A stretch of DNA of 64,000 bases from Actinomyces slackii (GTDB lineage: Bacteria > Actinomycetota > Actinomycetes > Actinomycetales > Actinomycetaceae). The stretch is taken from the NCBI RefSeq assembly GCF_900637295.1, contig NZ_LR134363.1, positions 2,666,001 through 2,730,000 on the forward strand, written 5' to 3'. Positions 17,871-26,336 of this stretch are shown here, in pieces. Under the pieces are notes generated by a model, which ran no database searches, was not told where the DNA came from, and saw only the letters and a list, made by a program, of their open reading frames with translations. The number at the start of each line of letters is the position of its first letter. Position 1 is the first letter of the stretch. The translations under genes were made by a program, and so were the position numbers.

Positions 17871-19739
17871 GTGAGTCAGACGAGCACTCCTCCCGCTCAG
17901 TCGCGGCCCCACTACGCGCCCGGGGTCCCCTCGACGATCCTTGACGTGACCGAGCCGCTGTCATGCATGCTCGACGACGCCGCCCGTCGCTTCCCCGATC
18001 GCATCGCCCTGGACTTCCTGGGTGCCACCACCACCTACGCCGAGTTCTCCGATCGGACCGCCAGGGCCGCCGAGGCCCTGCGATCCCTGGGGGTCGGGCC
18101 CGGGGACGTGGTGGGCCTGATCCTGCCCAACTGCCCCCAGCACGCCGTCCTGGCCTACGCGGCCTGGCGCATCGGGGCGATCGTCGCCGAGCACAACCCG
18201 CTGGCGCCGGCGGCCCAGTTGCGCGAGCAGTTCCACATCCACGGCGGGCAGGTCATCATCGCCTGGGAGAAGACCCTGGAGCGCCTGGTGGCGGCGACCG
18301 GCTCCCTTGAGGAGGCGGGCCTGAGCGGCCTGCGCGTCCTGTCGGTCGACCTGTCCCGGGGCCTGCCGCTGCGCAGCCGCCTGGCCCTGCGCCTGCCGGT
18401 GGCCCCCGCGCGGGCCAAGCGCCGCGAGCTGCGCGGCAGGGTGCCCGCGGGGGTGCGCTCCTGGGATGACCTGGTGGCCACGGCCGCCCCCATCGCCCAG
18501 GGCGTCGCCCTTCCCGCGGTGACGGACACCGCGGTGCTGCTCTACACGGGCGGCACGACGGGAACGCCCAAGGCGGTGGGCCTGACCCATGCCAACCTGC
18601 GCTCCAATGCCGAGATGAGCCTGGCCTGGGCCTCGCAGGCCACTGAGGCGGGCAAGGAGACCTTCTACGCCGTCCTGCCCTTCTTCCACGCCTTCGGGCT
18701 GTCCCTGTCCCTGCTGTGCGCCGTGGGCCTGGGCGCTACCCAGGTGGTGCTGCCCAAGTTCGGCGCCGACCTGGTCCTGGAGGCCTGGAAGCGCCGGCCC
18801 GCCACCTTCTTCCCCGGCGTTCCGGTCATGTTCGACCGACTGGTCACCCGCGCCCAGGCCACGGGGGCGGACCTGTCCTCCTGCACGATCGCCGTGTGCG
18901 GGGCGGCGCCCAACCCCCGCTCCGTGGCCCAGGCCTGGGAGGAGGCCACCGGGGGCACCATCATCGAGGGGTACGGGATGACCGAGTCCTCCCCCATCAT
19001 CCTGGGCAATCCGATCTCCCAGGAGCGCCGCCCCGGGACCCTGGGCGTGCCCTACCCCTCCACCGAGGTGCGCCTGGTCGATCCCGAGGATCCGAGCCGG
19101 CAGGTCGAGCCGGGGCAGGTTGGTGAGCTCCTGGCGCGCGGCCCCCAGGTCTTCGCCGGCTACTGGCGCAATCCCGAGGAGAGCGCCGAGGTCCTCCTGG
19201 AGGGCGGCTGGCTGCGCACGGGTGATCTGGTGCGCCAGGAGGAGGACGGCTTCTACGTCATCGCCGATCGCCGCAAGGAGCTCATCATCTCAGGGGGCTT
19301 CAACATCTACCCCACCGAGGTCGAGGCGGCCGTGCGCTCGATGCCGCAGGTCGAGGAGGTCGCCGTCGTCGGCCTGCCCGCCGATTCGGGCAACGAGTCC
19401 GTCGTGGCGGCGATCCTGCCCAAGCAGGGCCAGAGCGTGACCCTGGAGCAGGTGCGCGAGTGGGCGGCCACCACCCTGTCCAACTACGCCCTGCCCCGCC
19501 AGATCGCCATCCTCACCGAGATGCCGCGCTCCCAGATCGGCAAGGTGCTGCGCCGCGTGGTGCGCGAGGAGCTGCTGGCGGCTCGGGAGAGCGCCTCCGA
19601 GGCGGCCACGACGGCGGCCGTGAGCATCGTTGAGTACCTGTCGGGCACGCATGGCCAGGACGGCCGCGGGCCCGCGGAGCAGGCAGGGCCGGCAGATCCG
19701 GCGAAGGCCGCGCCCGCCCGGGAGGATCGCGGTGAGTGA
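17871..19739 (+). CDS. Long-chain acyl-CoA ligase (AMP-forming), first of a tandem pair
   Basis: ANL-superfamily adenylating enzyme that activates a carboxylic acid, probably a fatty acid, through an acyl-AMP to the CoA thioester. The 622 residues show the P-loop LYTGGTTGTPKAVGLTH (about 224-240), the A5 motif GYGMTESSP (about 366), GWLRTGDLV, and the C-terminal catalytic-lysine region near PRSQIGKVLRR. The start is GTG at 17871 with GGAGG five bases upstream. The last 50 residues are an extra Ala/Gly-rich tail. It overlaps its downstream paralogue by eight bases, so the pair is one transcript. Substrate length cannot be read from sequence. Confidence 0.88.
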   Translation: MSQTSTPPAQSRPHYAPGVPSTILDVTEPLSCMLDDAARRFPDRIALDFLGATTTYAEFSDRTARAAEALRSLGVGPGDVVGLILPNCPQHAVLAYAAWRIGAIVAEHNPLAPAAQLREQFHIHGGQVIIAWEKTLERLVAATGSLEEAGLSGLRVLSVDLSRGLPLRSRLALRLPVAPARAKRRELRGRVPAGVRSWDDLVATAAPIAQGVALPAVTDTAVLLYTGGTTGTPKAVGLTHANLRSNAEMSLAWASQATEAGKETFYAVLPFFHAFGLSLSLLCAVGLGATQVVLPKFGADLVLEAWKRRPATFFPGVPVMFDRLVTRAQATGADLSSCTIAVCGAAPNPRSVAQAWEEATGGTIIEGYGMTESSPIILGNPISQERRPGTLGVPYPSTEVRLVDPEDPSRQVEPGQVGELLARGPQVFAGYWRNPEESAEVLLEGGWLRTGDLVRQEEDGFYVIADRRKELIISGGFNIYPTEVEAAVRSMPQVEEVAVVGLPADSGNESVVAAILPKQGQSVTLEQVREWAATTLSNYALPRQIAILTEMPRSQIGKVLRRVVREELLAARESASEAATTAAVSIVEYLSGTHGQDGRGPAEQAGPADPAKAAPAREDRGE

Positions 19740-21510
19740 GCCGGGCTCGCCGGCAGAGCCGGCAGAGGGCGACGCCCACCACTTCCACCGCCGCCACTAT
19801 CTGCCGGGCGTGCCGGCGCTTGTCGAGACCCCCGATGAGGGGGTGGCCGAGCTGCTGGCCACGGCCGCGGCCTTCTACCCCGACCGGATCGCCCTGGACT
19901 TCCTGGGCGCCACCACGACCTACGGCGAGCTGCTGGAGGCCAGCGAGCGGGCCGCCCAGCTGCTGCGCGAGGCCGGCGTGAGGCGCGGGGACCGGGTGGC
20001 CCTGCTCATGCCCAACTGCCCCCAGCATGTGGCGGCCATCTACGGGGCCCTGCGCCTGGGGGCGATCGTCGCCGAGCACAATCCCCTGGCCCCCGGGGAG
20101 GAGATCCGCGCCCAGCTGGCCCACCACGGGGCCCGGGTGGTGGTGGCCTGGGAGAAGGGCGTGGAGCTGATCATGGACCCGGATGCCCCTGACGGCCAGG
20201 GCCTGGAGGGCCTGACGGTCTTCAGCGTGGACATCTCGGCGGCCATGCCGGCGCGCCTTCGGGCCGCCCTGCGCCTGCCGGTGGCCCGGGCCCGCGAGCA
20301 GCGCCGGGCCATGAGGGCCACGGCCCTGCCCGCCTCGGTTCGCTCCTGGGACCGGGAGGCGGCCCGGGCCGCCCGCCTGCCCGCCTCATGGCCCTCGCCG
20401 GCGGGCGGGGACGTGGCGGTGCTGCTGCACACCGGTGGGACGACGGGCGCCCCCAAGGCCGCGGCCCTGACGCATGGCAACCTGAGGGCCAACGCGAATC
20501 AGGCCATCGCCTGGGTGCCGATGCTCCATGAGGGCGGTGAGACCTTCCTGACTCTGCTGCCCTTCTTCCACGCCTTCGGCCTGACCTTCAACGTGCTGTG
20601 CGCGGTGCAGAAGGCGGCCACCCAGGTGATGCTGCCGGCCTTCGACGTTCCCCGCGTGCTGGCGGCGCTGCGCCGCCGGCCCTGCACCTTCTTCGTGGGG
20701 GTGCCGGTCATGTTCTCGCGGATCCTGGACGGCGCAAAGGAGTCCGGGACCAGCCTGGCCGGTCTGCGCTACGGTGTGTGCGGGGCGGCGCCGATGCCGC
20801 CGGCCACGGGCAGGCGCTGGGAGGAGGCCACCGGGGGCCTGTTCATCGAGGGCTACGGCATGACGGAGACCAGCCCGATCGTCGCCGGCACTCCCATGGG
20901 GCCCAGTCGGCGCATCGGCGCGCTGGGGCTGCCCTTCCCCTCCACGGATGTGCGCGTGGTCGACCCCGAGGATCCGGATCCCGGCCGGGAGGTGCCCGAC
21001 GGCGAGCCCGGTGAGCTGCTGGTGCGCGGCCCCCAGGTCTTCGCCGGCTACTGGGAGGATGAGCAGGCCACGGCCGAGGCCATGCTGCCCGGCGGCTGGC
21101 TGCGCACGGGAGACATGGTGCGCCGCGAGGACTCCTTCCTGTGGATGGCCGACCGCAGGCGCGAGCTCATCCTCACCGGGGGCTTCAACGTCTATCCCTC
21201 CCAGGTCGAGGAGGCGATCCGCTCCATGGACGGGATCGCCGATGTCGCCGTGGTCGGCCTGCCCGACGGGGCCAACGGGGAGACCGTGGTGGCCGCCGTC
21301 GTCCTGGAGCCCGGGGCGGGCGAGGTGACGCTGGAGGCGGTGCGCTCCCATGCGGGGGCGAGCCTGCCTCGCTACGCCCTGCCCAGGCGCATGGAGGTTC
21401 TCGACGAGCTCCCGCGCACGGTGATCGGCAAGGTGCTGCGCCGCGTGGTGCGCGATCAACTGCTCGCACACGGTCCTGGCGGCGCGGCACCGGGATCTCC
21501 TCAGTCCTGA
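19732..21510 (+). CDS. Long-chain acyl-CoA ligase (AMP-forming), second of a tandem pair
   Basis: 592-residue paralogue of the preceding gene; the two share long identical stretches such as PDRIALDFLGATTTY, FFHAFGL and APKA-type nucleotide-binding sequence. Motifs are LHTGGTTGAPKAAALTH (about 231), GYGMTETSPIV (about 373), GWLRTGDMV, and PRTVIGKVLRRVVRD with the catalytic lysine. The GTG start has GGAGG six bases upstream, inside the end of the first gene. Its stop overlaps the convergent thiE stop by ten bases, so there is no room for a dedicated terminator between them. Confidence 0.88.
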   Translation: MSEPGSPAEPAEGDAHHFHRRHYLPGVPALVETPDEGVAELLATAAAFYPDRIALDFLGATTTYGELLEASERAAQLLREAGVRRGDRVALLMPNCPQHVAAIYGALRLGAIVAEHNPLAPGEEIRAQLAHHGARVVVAWEKGVELIMDPDAPDGQGLEGLTVFSVDISAAMPARLRAALRLPVARAREQRRAMRATALPASVRSWDREAARAARLPASWPSPAGGDVAVLLHTGGTTGAPKAAALTHGNLRANANQAIAWVPMLHEGGETFLTLLPFFHAFGLTFNVLCAVQKAATQVMLPAFDVPRVLAALRRRPCTFFVGVPVMFSRILDGAKESGTSLAGLRYGVCGAAPMPPATGRRWEEATGGLFIEGYGMTETSPIVAGTPMGPSRRIGALGLPFPSTDVRVVDPEDPDPGREVPDGEPGELLVRGPQVFAGYWEDEQATAEAMLPGGWLRTGDMVRREDSFLWMADRRRELILTGGFNVYPSQVEEAIRSMDGIADVAVVGLPDGANGETVVAAVVLEPGAGEVTLEAVRSHAGASLPRYALPRRMEVLDELPRTVIGKVLRRVVRDQLLAHGPGGAAPGSPQS

Positions 21511-22169
21511 GGGACCGACCAGCCCGCCAGGCACCGACGTACTTCAACGGCTGGATCTGGGGCTGCCATGATGGCGCGGACCATGGCGGTTCCGGCCACC
21601 CCGGTGGCCGCGAGCGCCGGGACGTCATCGGGCCGAACATTCCCGATGGCCACGATGGGCAGGGCACTGGCAGCGACGAGGTCGCGATAACCGCCCACTC
21701 CGAGGGGCACTCGCCTCGACGGCTTGGTCGGTGTGGGCCGGAAGGGACCAGCGCCGAGGTAGTCGATGTCTCCTGCCAGGTCCTGGGCGCGGCGCACGAG
21801 CGGGAGCGTGCCTGCGGTCATCCCTATCAGCGCCCGCGGGCCCAGCAGCGCCCGCGCATCCCGCGCGGGCAGGTCGTCCTGCCCCAGGTGGACGCCATGC
21901 ACCGCCTCCCCCTGCCGTGCCAGCGCCCAGGCGACGTCAGCACGATCGTTGACCAGGACTCGAGTACGAGGACTCGCTGCCGCGACCGCCCGTGCAACCT
22001 GACGGGCGAGCTCCATGAGACCACGGGCGGTGGCCTCCTTGGCTCGCACCTGAACCACACCGGCTCCAGCCGCTGCCGCGCGTGCGGCGGTCTCGACAGC
22101 GCGGTCCCCCGTCCCGGAGGTCACAAGGCAGCAGCGCAGGTCCACCGCGCGCCTGGGCGCGCTCATCAT
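21501..22169 (-). CDS. thiE: Thiamine-phosphate synthase ThiE
   Basis: Joins HMP-PP and HET-P to make thiamine phosphate. The 222 residues form a TIM barrel with VVQVRAKEATAR, VNDRADVAWA, GVHLGQDDLPARDAR, IGMTAGTL, DYLGAGPFRPTPTK and IVAIGNV, all typical ThiE stretches. It is the last gene of the riboswitch operon and overlaps thiM upstream by four bases. Its last ten bases overlap the end of the convergent acyl-CoA ligase gene. Confidence 0.95.
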   Translation of the reverse strand: MMSAPRRAVDLRCCLVTSGTGDRAVETAARAAAAGAGVVQVRAKEATARGLMELARQVARAVAAASPRTRVLVNDRADVAWALARQGEAVHGVHLGQDDLPARDARALLGPRALIGMTAGTLPLVRRAQDLAGDIDYLGAGPFRPTPTKPSRRVPLGVGGYRDLVAASALPIVAIGNVRPDDVPALAATGVAGTAMVRAIMAAPDPAVEVRRCLAGWSVPQD

Positions 22170-22948
22170 CCCGCCTCATCCAGGCAGTCCAGGAGCGCCA
22201 CCTGGAAGGACCCCATGGCGGTGGAACGGGATGCGGCATCCTGTCCGGCGAGCCCGAGCAGCGCCGTGGCGCCGACCGCTGATTCCCACGGGCTCAGCCC
22301 CGCCCCCAGGCCGGATGCCATGAGAGCGCCGAGAAGGCATCCGGTCCCTGTGACCCGGGTCAGCAGAGGGCTGCCGCAGTGCAGGCGGATGGTGCGGCGC
22401 CCATCCGTGATGAGATCGGCCTCGCCGGATACCGCCACGATCCCACCAGTGCGCTGCGCCAATGCCATGGCCTCCGCCTCCGCCTCCTCAGGGCGCGCTG
22501 TCGTATCGGTGCCGCATCCGCCTCGGGAGCCGTTCAGGGCTCGTATCTCCGAGGCGTTGGCCCGTACGACCGCAGGGCCCTGGTCCAGGAGCCGGTGGGC
22601 GAGTGCGGTGCGCACCGGTGCGATCCCAACGGCCACTGGGTCCAGCACCCATGGATGACCGGAGGCGCGGGAGGCTGTCACCGTTGCGGGGATCCCCCGC
22701 GCGCCGTCGGCTGACAGGGCTCCGAGATTGACCAGGAGGGCATCCGCCTGGCCGGTCATCATCGGGGCCTCCTCCACCGTCTCAGTCATCATCGGACGGC
22801 TCCCCACAGCCAGCAGTCCGTTGGCGACCAGATGCATCGAGGCCGTGGCAGTCAGACAGTGAACGAGTGGTGCCCGGGAGCGCAGGGCGGCAGCGGTCCT
22901 CCTGGCCAGGGCGCGAATATCAACGGCCTCATGGTCAATCCCCGTCAT
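22166..22948 (-). CDS. thiM: Hydroxyethylthiazole kinase ThiM
   Basis: Phosphorylates the salvaged thiazole HET for use by ThiE. The 260-residue ribokinase-like protein has the ThiM N-terminus (PLVHCLTATASMHLVANGLLAVG; the usual Asn of the family's xxTNxV pattern is not evident), SRPMMTETVEEA, LLVNLGAL, DPVAVG, VRANASEI, and the anion-hole motif VTGTGCLLGALM near residue 205. It overlaps both neighbours by four bases. Its presence without thiazole-synthesis genes in this operon argues for salvage. Confidence 0.94.
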   Translation of the reverse strand: MTGIDHEAVDIRALARRTAAALRSRAPLVHCLTATASMHLVANGLLAVGSRPMMTETVEEAPMMTGQADALLVNLGALSADGARGIPATVTASRASGHPWVLDPVAVGIAPVRTALAHRLLDQGPAVVRANASEIRALNGSRGGCGTDTTARPEEAEAEAMALAQRTGGIVAVSGEADLITDGRRTIRLHCGSPLLTRVTGTGCLLGALMASGLGAGLSPWESAVGATALLGLAGQDAASRSTAMGSFQVALLDCLDEAG

Positions 22949-24300
22949 CGCCCACCTGCCCGCACGATCTCATCAAGACCCATCGCCGTATCCCGGGGCG
23001 CCAGGGATGGCCCTGCCAGCGCTCCCAGGCTCAGGAGCCCACCACCGAGGATCACCAGCAGAGTGTCCGCACCGCGCCCCAGCATCGACTCCAGAACGGG
23101 CAGGTAGAGCGGGTAGAGGGAGGGCACGATCAGGGAGAGGCTGTAGGCGCTGCCATACCCCGTGGAGCGCACCTCTGTGGGGAAGCGCTCGCAGAGGTAG
23201 GCGGCCACCGGCCCGTAGGCACTGACCGTGGCGGCCTGAAGGACGGCGACCCCCATGATGGCACCGGGCAGGGTGGTGCTGGCGAGGGCCGCGTGCCACA
23301 CAAGCACGCCGAGAGTCGATGCCGTCAGGCCCCAGGCGGCCAAGAGGCGCCGCCGTCCCACCAGGGTGGACCAGTGCCCGGCGAGGATCATGGCCGCGGC
23401 CTGGACAAGGGCCGCGGCACCCATCACCACTGCCACCGAGGGCATCGTCACGGACGGGCCGGCGCTGATCCGGGAGGTGAGGATGAGAACAGTCGCAGTG
23501 GTGAGAAGCCACAACCCCGACATCATGACGAAGCACTGCCAGAAGGGCCTCGCCCACTGACCGCGTAGGAGCGAGCGTAGCGTGGGGTGCGCGGCGCCGG
23601 GGATGCGTCTGGCCGCCTCACGGTGGAAGCTCGGCGAATCCGGAACGTGGCGCCGGTAGTAGAGGGTCATTCCCAGCGAGGCGCCGGCCCCGGCGAGGAA
23701 GAGGAGGCGCCAGCCCCACACGCTGTAGGTGTCCGGGCCCAGAGCAGTCAGGAGCCCCGCGGTGCCGAAGGCGATGGTGGCCTGGGCCAGGGGGGCCATG
23801 GACAGGATGAGTCCACTGGCAAGGCCGCGCCGTGGCGGCCGGCACCACTCCATGGCCAGCGGGATAGCGGCTGAGTACTCCCCGGCGACGAGCACACCGG
23901 CGGCGAATCGCAGGGCGATGAGAAGGCCGAGGCAGGCCGGTCCGAGGAGGGCATGGGTGGGCAGGACAGCGATGGCCAGGGCGCACAATGCGGTTCCGGC
24001 GGTGGCCAGGCACGTGGTGCGACTGCGTCCGATCCTGTCAGCGACCCGCCCCAGGATCACGGCGCCCACGGGGCGCCCCAGCAGCATGGCGGTGACCGCC
24101 ACGGCCCCCGCCAAGGAGGGCGCCCAGGGGCCCGTCACATGGTCGAGCGCCGGAGCCAGGGCCACGAGCGGAAGGAAGATGTGGAGCGCGTCCACCCAGT
24201 TCCCCACGACCCCTGCGCCCAGGGCGGCCCGCCCCTGGGCACTCAGGGTCTCGGCCCGCTCGGCATCACGCATGTCTGAACCGGTGCTCACGGCGCTCAT
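22945..24300 (-). CDS. MFS transporter in the TPP-controlled operon (candidate thiamine-precursor carrier)
   Basis: 451-residue major facilitator protein with about twelve hydrophobic segments, resembling the metabolite:H+ symporter subgroup. The loop 2-3 signature appears as GRVADRIGRSRTT (about 84-96). The N-terminal 25 residues are acidic and cytoplasmic. It lies between thiD and thiM, overlapping each by four bases, and is under the same riboswitch, so it very probably moves thiamine, HMP, HET or a close precursor. That substrate is inference from context: no binding residues specific for thiazole or pyrimidine can be recognised. Confidence 0.83.
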   Translation of the reverse strand: MSAVSTGSDMRDAERAETLSAQGRAALGAGVVGNWVDALHIFLPLVALAPALDHVTGPWAPSLAGAVAVTAMLLGRPVGAVILGRVADRIGRSRTTCLATAGTALCALAIAVLPTHALLGPACLGLLIALRFAAGVLVAGEYSAAIPLAMEWCRPPRRGLASGLILSMAPLAQATIAFGTAGLLTALGPDTYSVWGWRLLFLAGAGASLGMTLYYRRHVPDSPSFHREAARRIPGAAHPTLRSLLRGQWARPFWQCFVMMSGLWLLTTATVLILTSRISAGPSVTMPSVAVVMGAAALVQAAAMILAGHWSTLVGRRRLLAAWGLTASTLGVLVWHAALASTTLPGAIMGVAVLQAATVSAYGPVAAYLCERFPTEVRSTGYGSAYSLSLIVPSLYPLYLPVLESMLGRGADTLLVILGGGLLSLGALAGPSLAPRDTAMGLDEIVRAGGR

Positions 24301-25157
24301 GCCTGGACCTCAACGGCACTGGGAGCGTCGATGGCCCGCCGGAGACGGTGGGCGTGGTCGATGGGGCCGTTGCCCCGTCCGACCTTCAGCGCCTCACCAT
24401 GGGCGACGGCCTCGTGCAGCCACGCGGTGACCCACGCGAGCGCCGCTTCCGGCTCCTGGCCTGCGGCGAGCCGGGTGGCCAGGGCGGAGGCGAGGGAGCA
24501 GCCGGTGCCGTGCGTGGCGGTGGTCCGTACTCGAGGGGCGGCCGAGCGGGCAAGGACGCCTCCGGGGCCCACGAGGATGTTGGCCACGTCCTGACCGTCC
24601 AGGTGTCCCGTCTTGACCACCACCTGGGTGCCGGTGCGCGTGGACCAGCGCATGGCCTGCTCGACGGCCTCACCCTCGCTGCGGGCCAGGGGCTCGCCGG
24701 TGAGAGCAGCCAGCTCGGGGATATTAGGGGTCACGATCGCCCGGCGCCGGCACAGGCGGCGCAGGGCGGCCTCAGCATCCGGTGCGAGGAGCCGGTCGCC
24801 GCTGGTCGACACCATGACGGGGTCGATGATCAGGATGGCAGGCGCCTGCTCGTCCAACCAGCGAGCCACGGTGGTGATGATGTCCCTCGTGCCGAGCATG
24901 CCGAGTTTAACGGCATCGATGGTGACGTCCTCGCTGACGGCGCGCAACTGCCCCTCAAGAAATGCGACCGGAGGCACGTGCACGGCGCGGAGCCCTGTCG
25001 TGTTCTGCGCCACGAGGCAGGTGACCGCATTCATCGCATAGCCACCGGCAGCGGTGATGGCCTTGCAGTCGGCGCTCGTTCCCGCACCCCCCGTGGGGTC
25101 GGTCCCAGCTACTGCGAGAACGCGGGGAACGGATTGGGCATGCACAGATGACGGCAT
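24297..25157 (-). CDS. thiD: Hydroxymethylpyrimidine/phosphomethylpyrimidine kinase ThiD
   Basis: Phosphorylates HMP twice to HMP-PP for ThiE. The 286-residue ribokinase-family protein has AVAGTDPTGGAGTSADCKAI (16-35), GGYAMNAVTCLVAQNT, LGMLGT, IIDPVMVSTSG, VTPNIPELAALTG, and the C-terminal HGTGCSLASALATRLA anion hole. The ATG immediately follows the 3' strand of the TPP aptamer, so translation is directly exposed to riboswitch folding. No TenA or ThiE fusion domain is present; about 40 residues beyond the core form a helical tail. Confidence 0.95.
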   Translation of the reverse strand: MPSSVHAQSVPRVLAVAGTDPTGGAGTSADCKAITAAGGYAMNAVTCLVAQNTTGLRAVHVPPVAFLEGQLRAVSEDVTIDAVKLGMLGTRDIITTVARWLDEQAPAILIIDPVMVSTSGDRLLAPDAEAALRRLCRRRAIVTPNIPELAALTGEPLARSEGEAVEQAMRWSTRTGTQVVVKTGHLDGQDVANILVGPGGVLARSAAPRVRTTATHGTGCSLASALATRLAAGQEPEAALAWVTAWLHEAVAHGEALKVGRGNGPIDHAHRLRRAIDAPSAVEVQA

Positions 25158-25238
25158 GTGGACATCCCTTCGCTAGTACGAACTAGATCAGGTTCCACGG
25201 GTGTGATCTCAGCGCCGGTCGGCGCACCCCGTGTCCAC
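25158..25238 (-). promoter_or_regulatory. TPP (thi-box) riboswitch
   Basis: On the minus strand all thi-box hallmarks occur in order: ACACGGGGTGC, CTGAGAT, ACCC, GAACCTGATC and TAGCGAAGGGATG. The closing helix P1 pairs GTGGAC (25233-25238 read on the minus strand) with GTCCAC (25158-25163). The thiD ATG follows P1 directly, and the only Shine-Dalgarno-like run (AAGGG, eight bases before ATG) lies in the conserved aptamer core. Ligand binding would therefore hide the ribosome-binding site without a separate expression platform. TPP should repress the whole four-gene operon. Confidence 0.95.
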
Positions 25239-25346
25239 GGCCCAACGTAGACCACATCATGCGCGCGCGCCACCACCCCACTCGTCCCAGCCGCTGAGGT
25301 GAGTGAGGCGGCGGGATGCTGGGTCGCGCACTCGCTTGCGCACCGC

Positions 25347-26249
25347 CTACAGGAGCCGGAGCTCCTCCAGGGTCTTCCGCAGAGCGGCGACCTCCTCGGC
25401 CTGCGCGCGCACCAGGGGCAGGCGCAGGTCGGCATGGGGCAGGCGGCCCTGGAGGAGGAGGGCCTCCTTGGCCATGACGGCCCCCTGTCCCCCGCCCATC
25501 ATGGCCTTGACCAGGGGTCGCATGCGCTGAGCCACGGCGCGGGCGCCGGGCAGGTCGCCGGCGTCGACCTCCTCGATCATGGTGCGCCAGGAGTGGGCGT
25601 CGGCGTGGGCCACCACGGAGACGACGCCGGAGGCGCCGTGGGCCAGCCAGGCGAAGTTCAGGCCGTCGTCGCCGGAGTAGAACTCCAGGCCGGTGGCCTC
25701 CATGCGGGCGAAGCCCTGCTCGACGTCGCCGGTGGCGTCCTTGACGGCCTTGACCCGGGGGTGCTCGGCCAGGCGGGCCAGGGTCTCATCGGTGATGCGC
25801 ACCCCGGTGCGACCGGGGATGTCGTAGATCATGACCGGCAGGTCGGTGGCCTCGACGACCGCCATGATGTGCTGGTAGACGCCCTCCTGACTGGGGCGGT
25901 TGTAGTAGGGGGCGTTGATGAGCAGGCCCTGGGCTCCGGCCTCCTGTGAGCCCACACCGTTGCGCACCGCGTGGGCGGTGTCGTTGGAGCCGGCCCCGGC
26001 CACGATCATGGCCCGTCCGGCCAGGGCGTCCTTGACCTCGCGGATGAGGGCCTGCTTCTCGGGCAGGTGGGTGGTGGGGGCCTCGCCGGTGGTGCCGGAC
26101 AGCAGGATCATGTCCGCGCCGTCCTCGACAAGGCTGAGGGCCAGCGCCTGGGCTGCGGGGATGTCCAGCTCGCCCTGCGGGGTGAAGGGCGTGACCATGG
26201 CGACGCCGACGGAACCGAAGCTGCGGGAGGGGGCGGTGCTCATGGGCAC
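25347..26249 (-). CDS. dapA: 4-hydroxy-tetrahydrodipicolinate synthase DapA
   Basis: Condenses pyruvate with aspartate semialdehyde, the first committed step to diaminopimelate and lysine. The 300-residue TIM-barrel protein has VAMVTPF at the N-terminus, ILLSGTTGEAPTTH, INAPYYNRPSQEG with the catalytic tyrosine, YDIPGRTGVRI, and the Schiff-base lysine in VKAVKDATGD. The length is normal. dapB is 3 kb upstream on the same strand, separated by accessory genes. The ATG is 87 bases from the divergent GNAT gene. Confidence 0.95.
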   Translation of the reverse strand: MPMSTAPSRSFGSVGVAMVTPFTPQGELDIPAAQALALSLVEDGADMILLSGTTGEAPTTHLPEKQALIREVKDALAGRAMIVAGAGSNDTAHAVRNGVGSQEAGAQGLLINAPYYNRPSQEGVYQHIMAVVEATDLPVMIYDIPGRTGVRITDETLARLAEHPRVKAVKDATGDVEQGFARMEATGLEFYSGDDGLNFAWLAHGASGVVSVVAHADAHSWRTMIEEVDAGDLPGARAVAQRMRPLVKAMMGGGQGAVMAKEALLLQGRLPHADLRLPLVRAQAEEVAALRKTLEELRLL

Positions 26250-26336
26250 AGCCTAGCGCCGTGGTAGGCGCTGCACTGAGGATTGCCCACCGGGCGGGGC
26301 CAGATGGCTGCGGTAGCGATCGCTTAGGCTCGGGCC

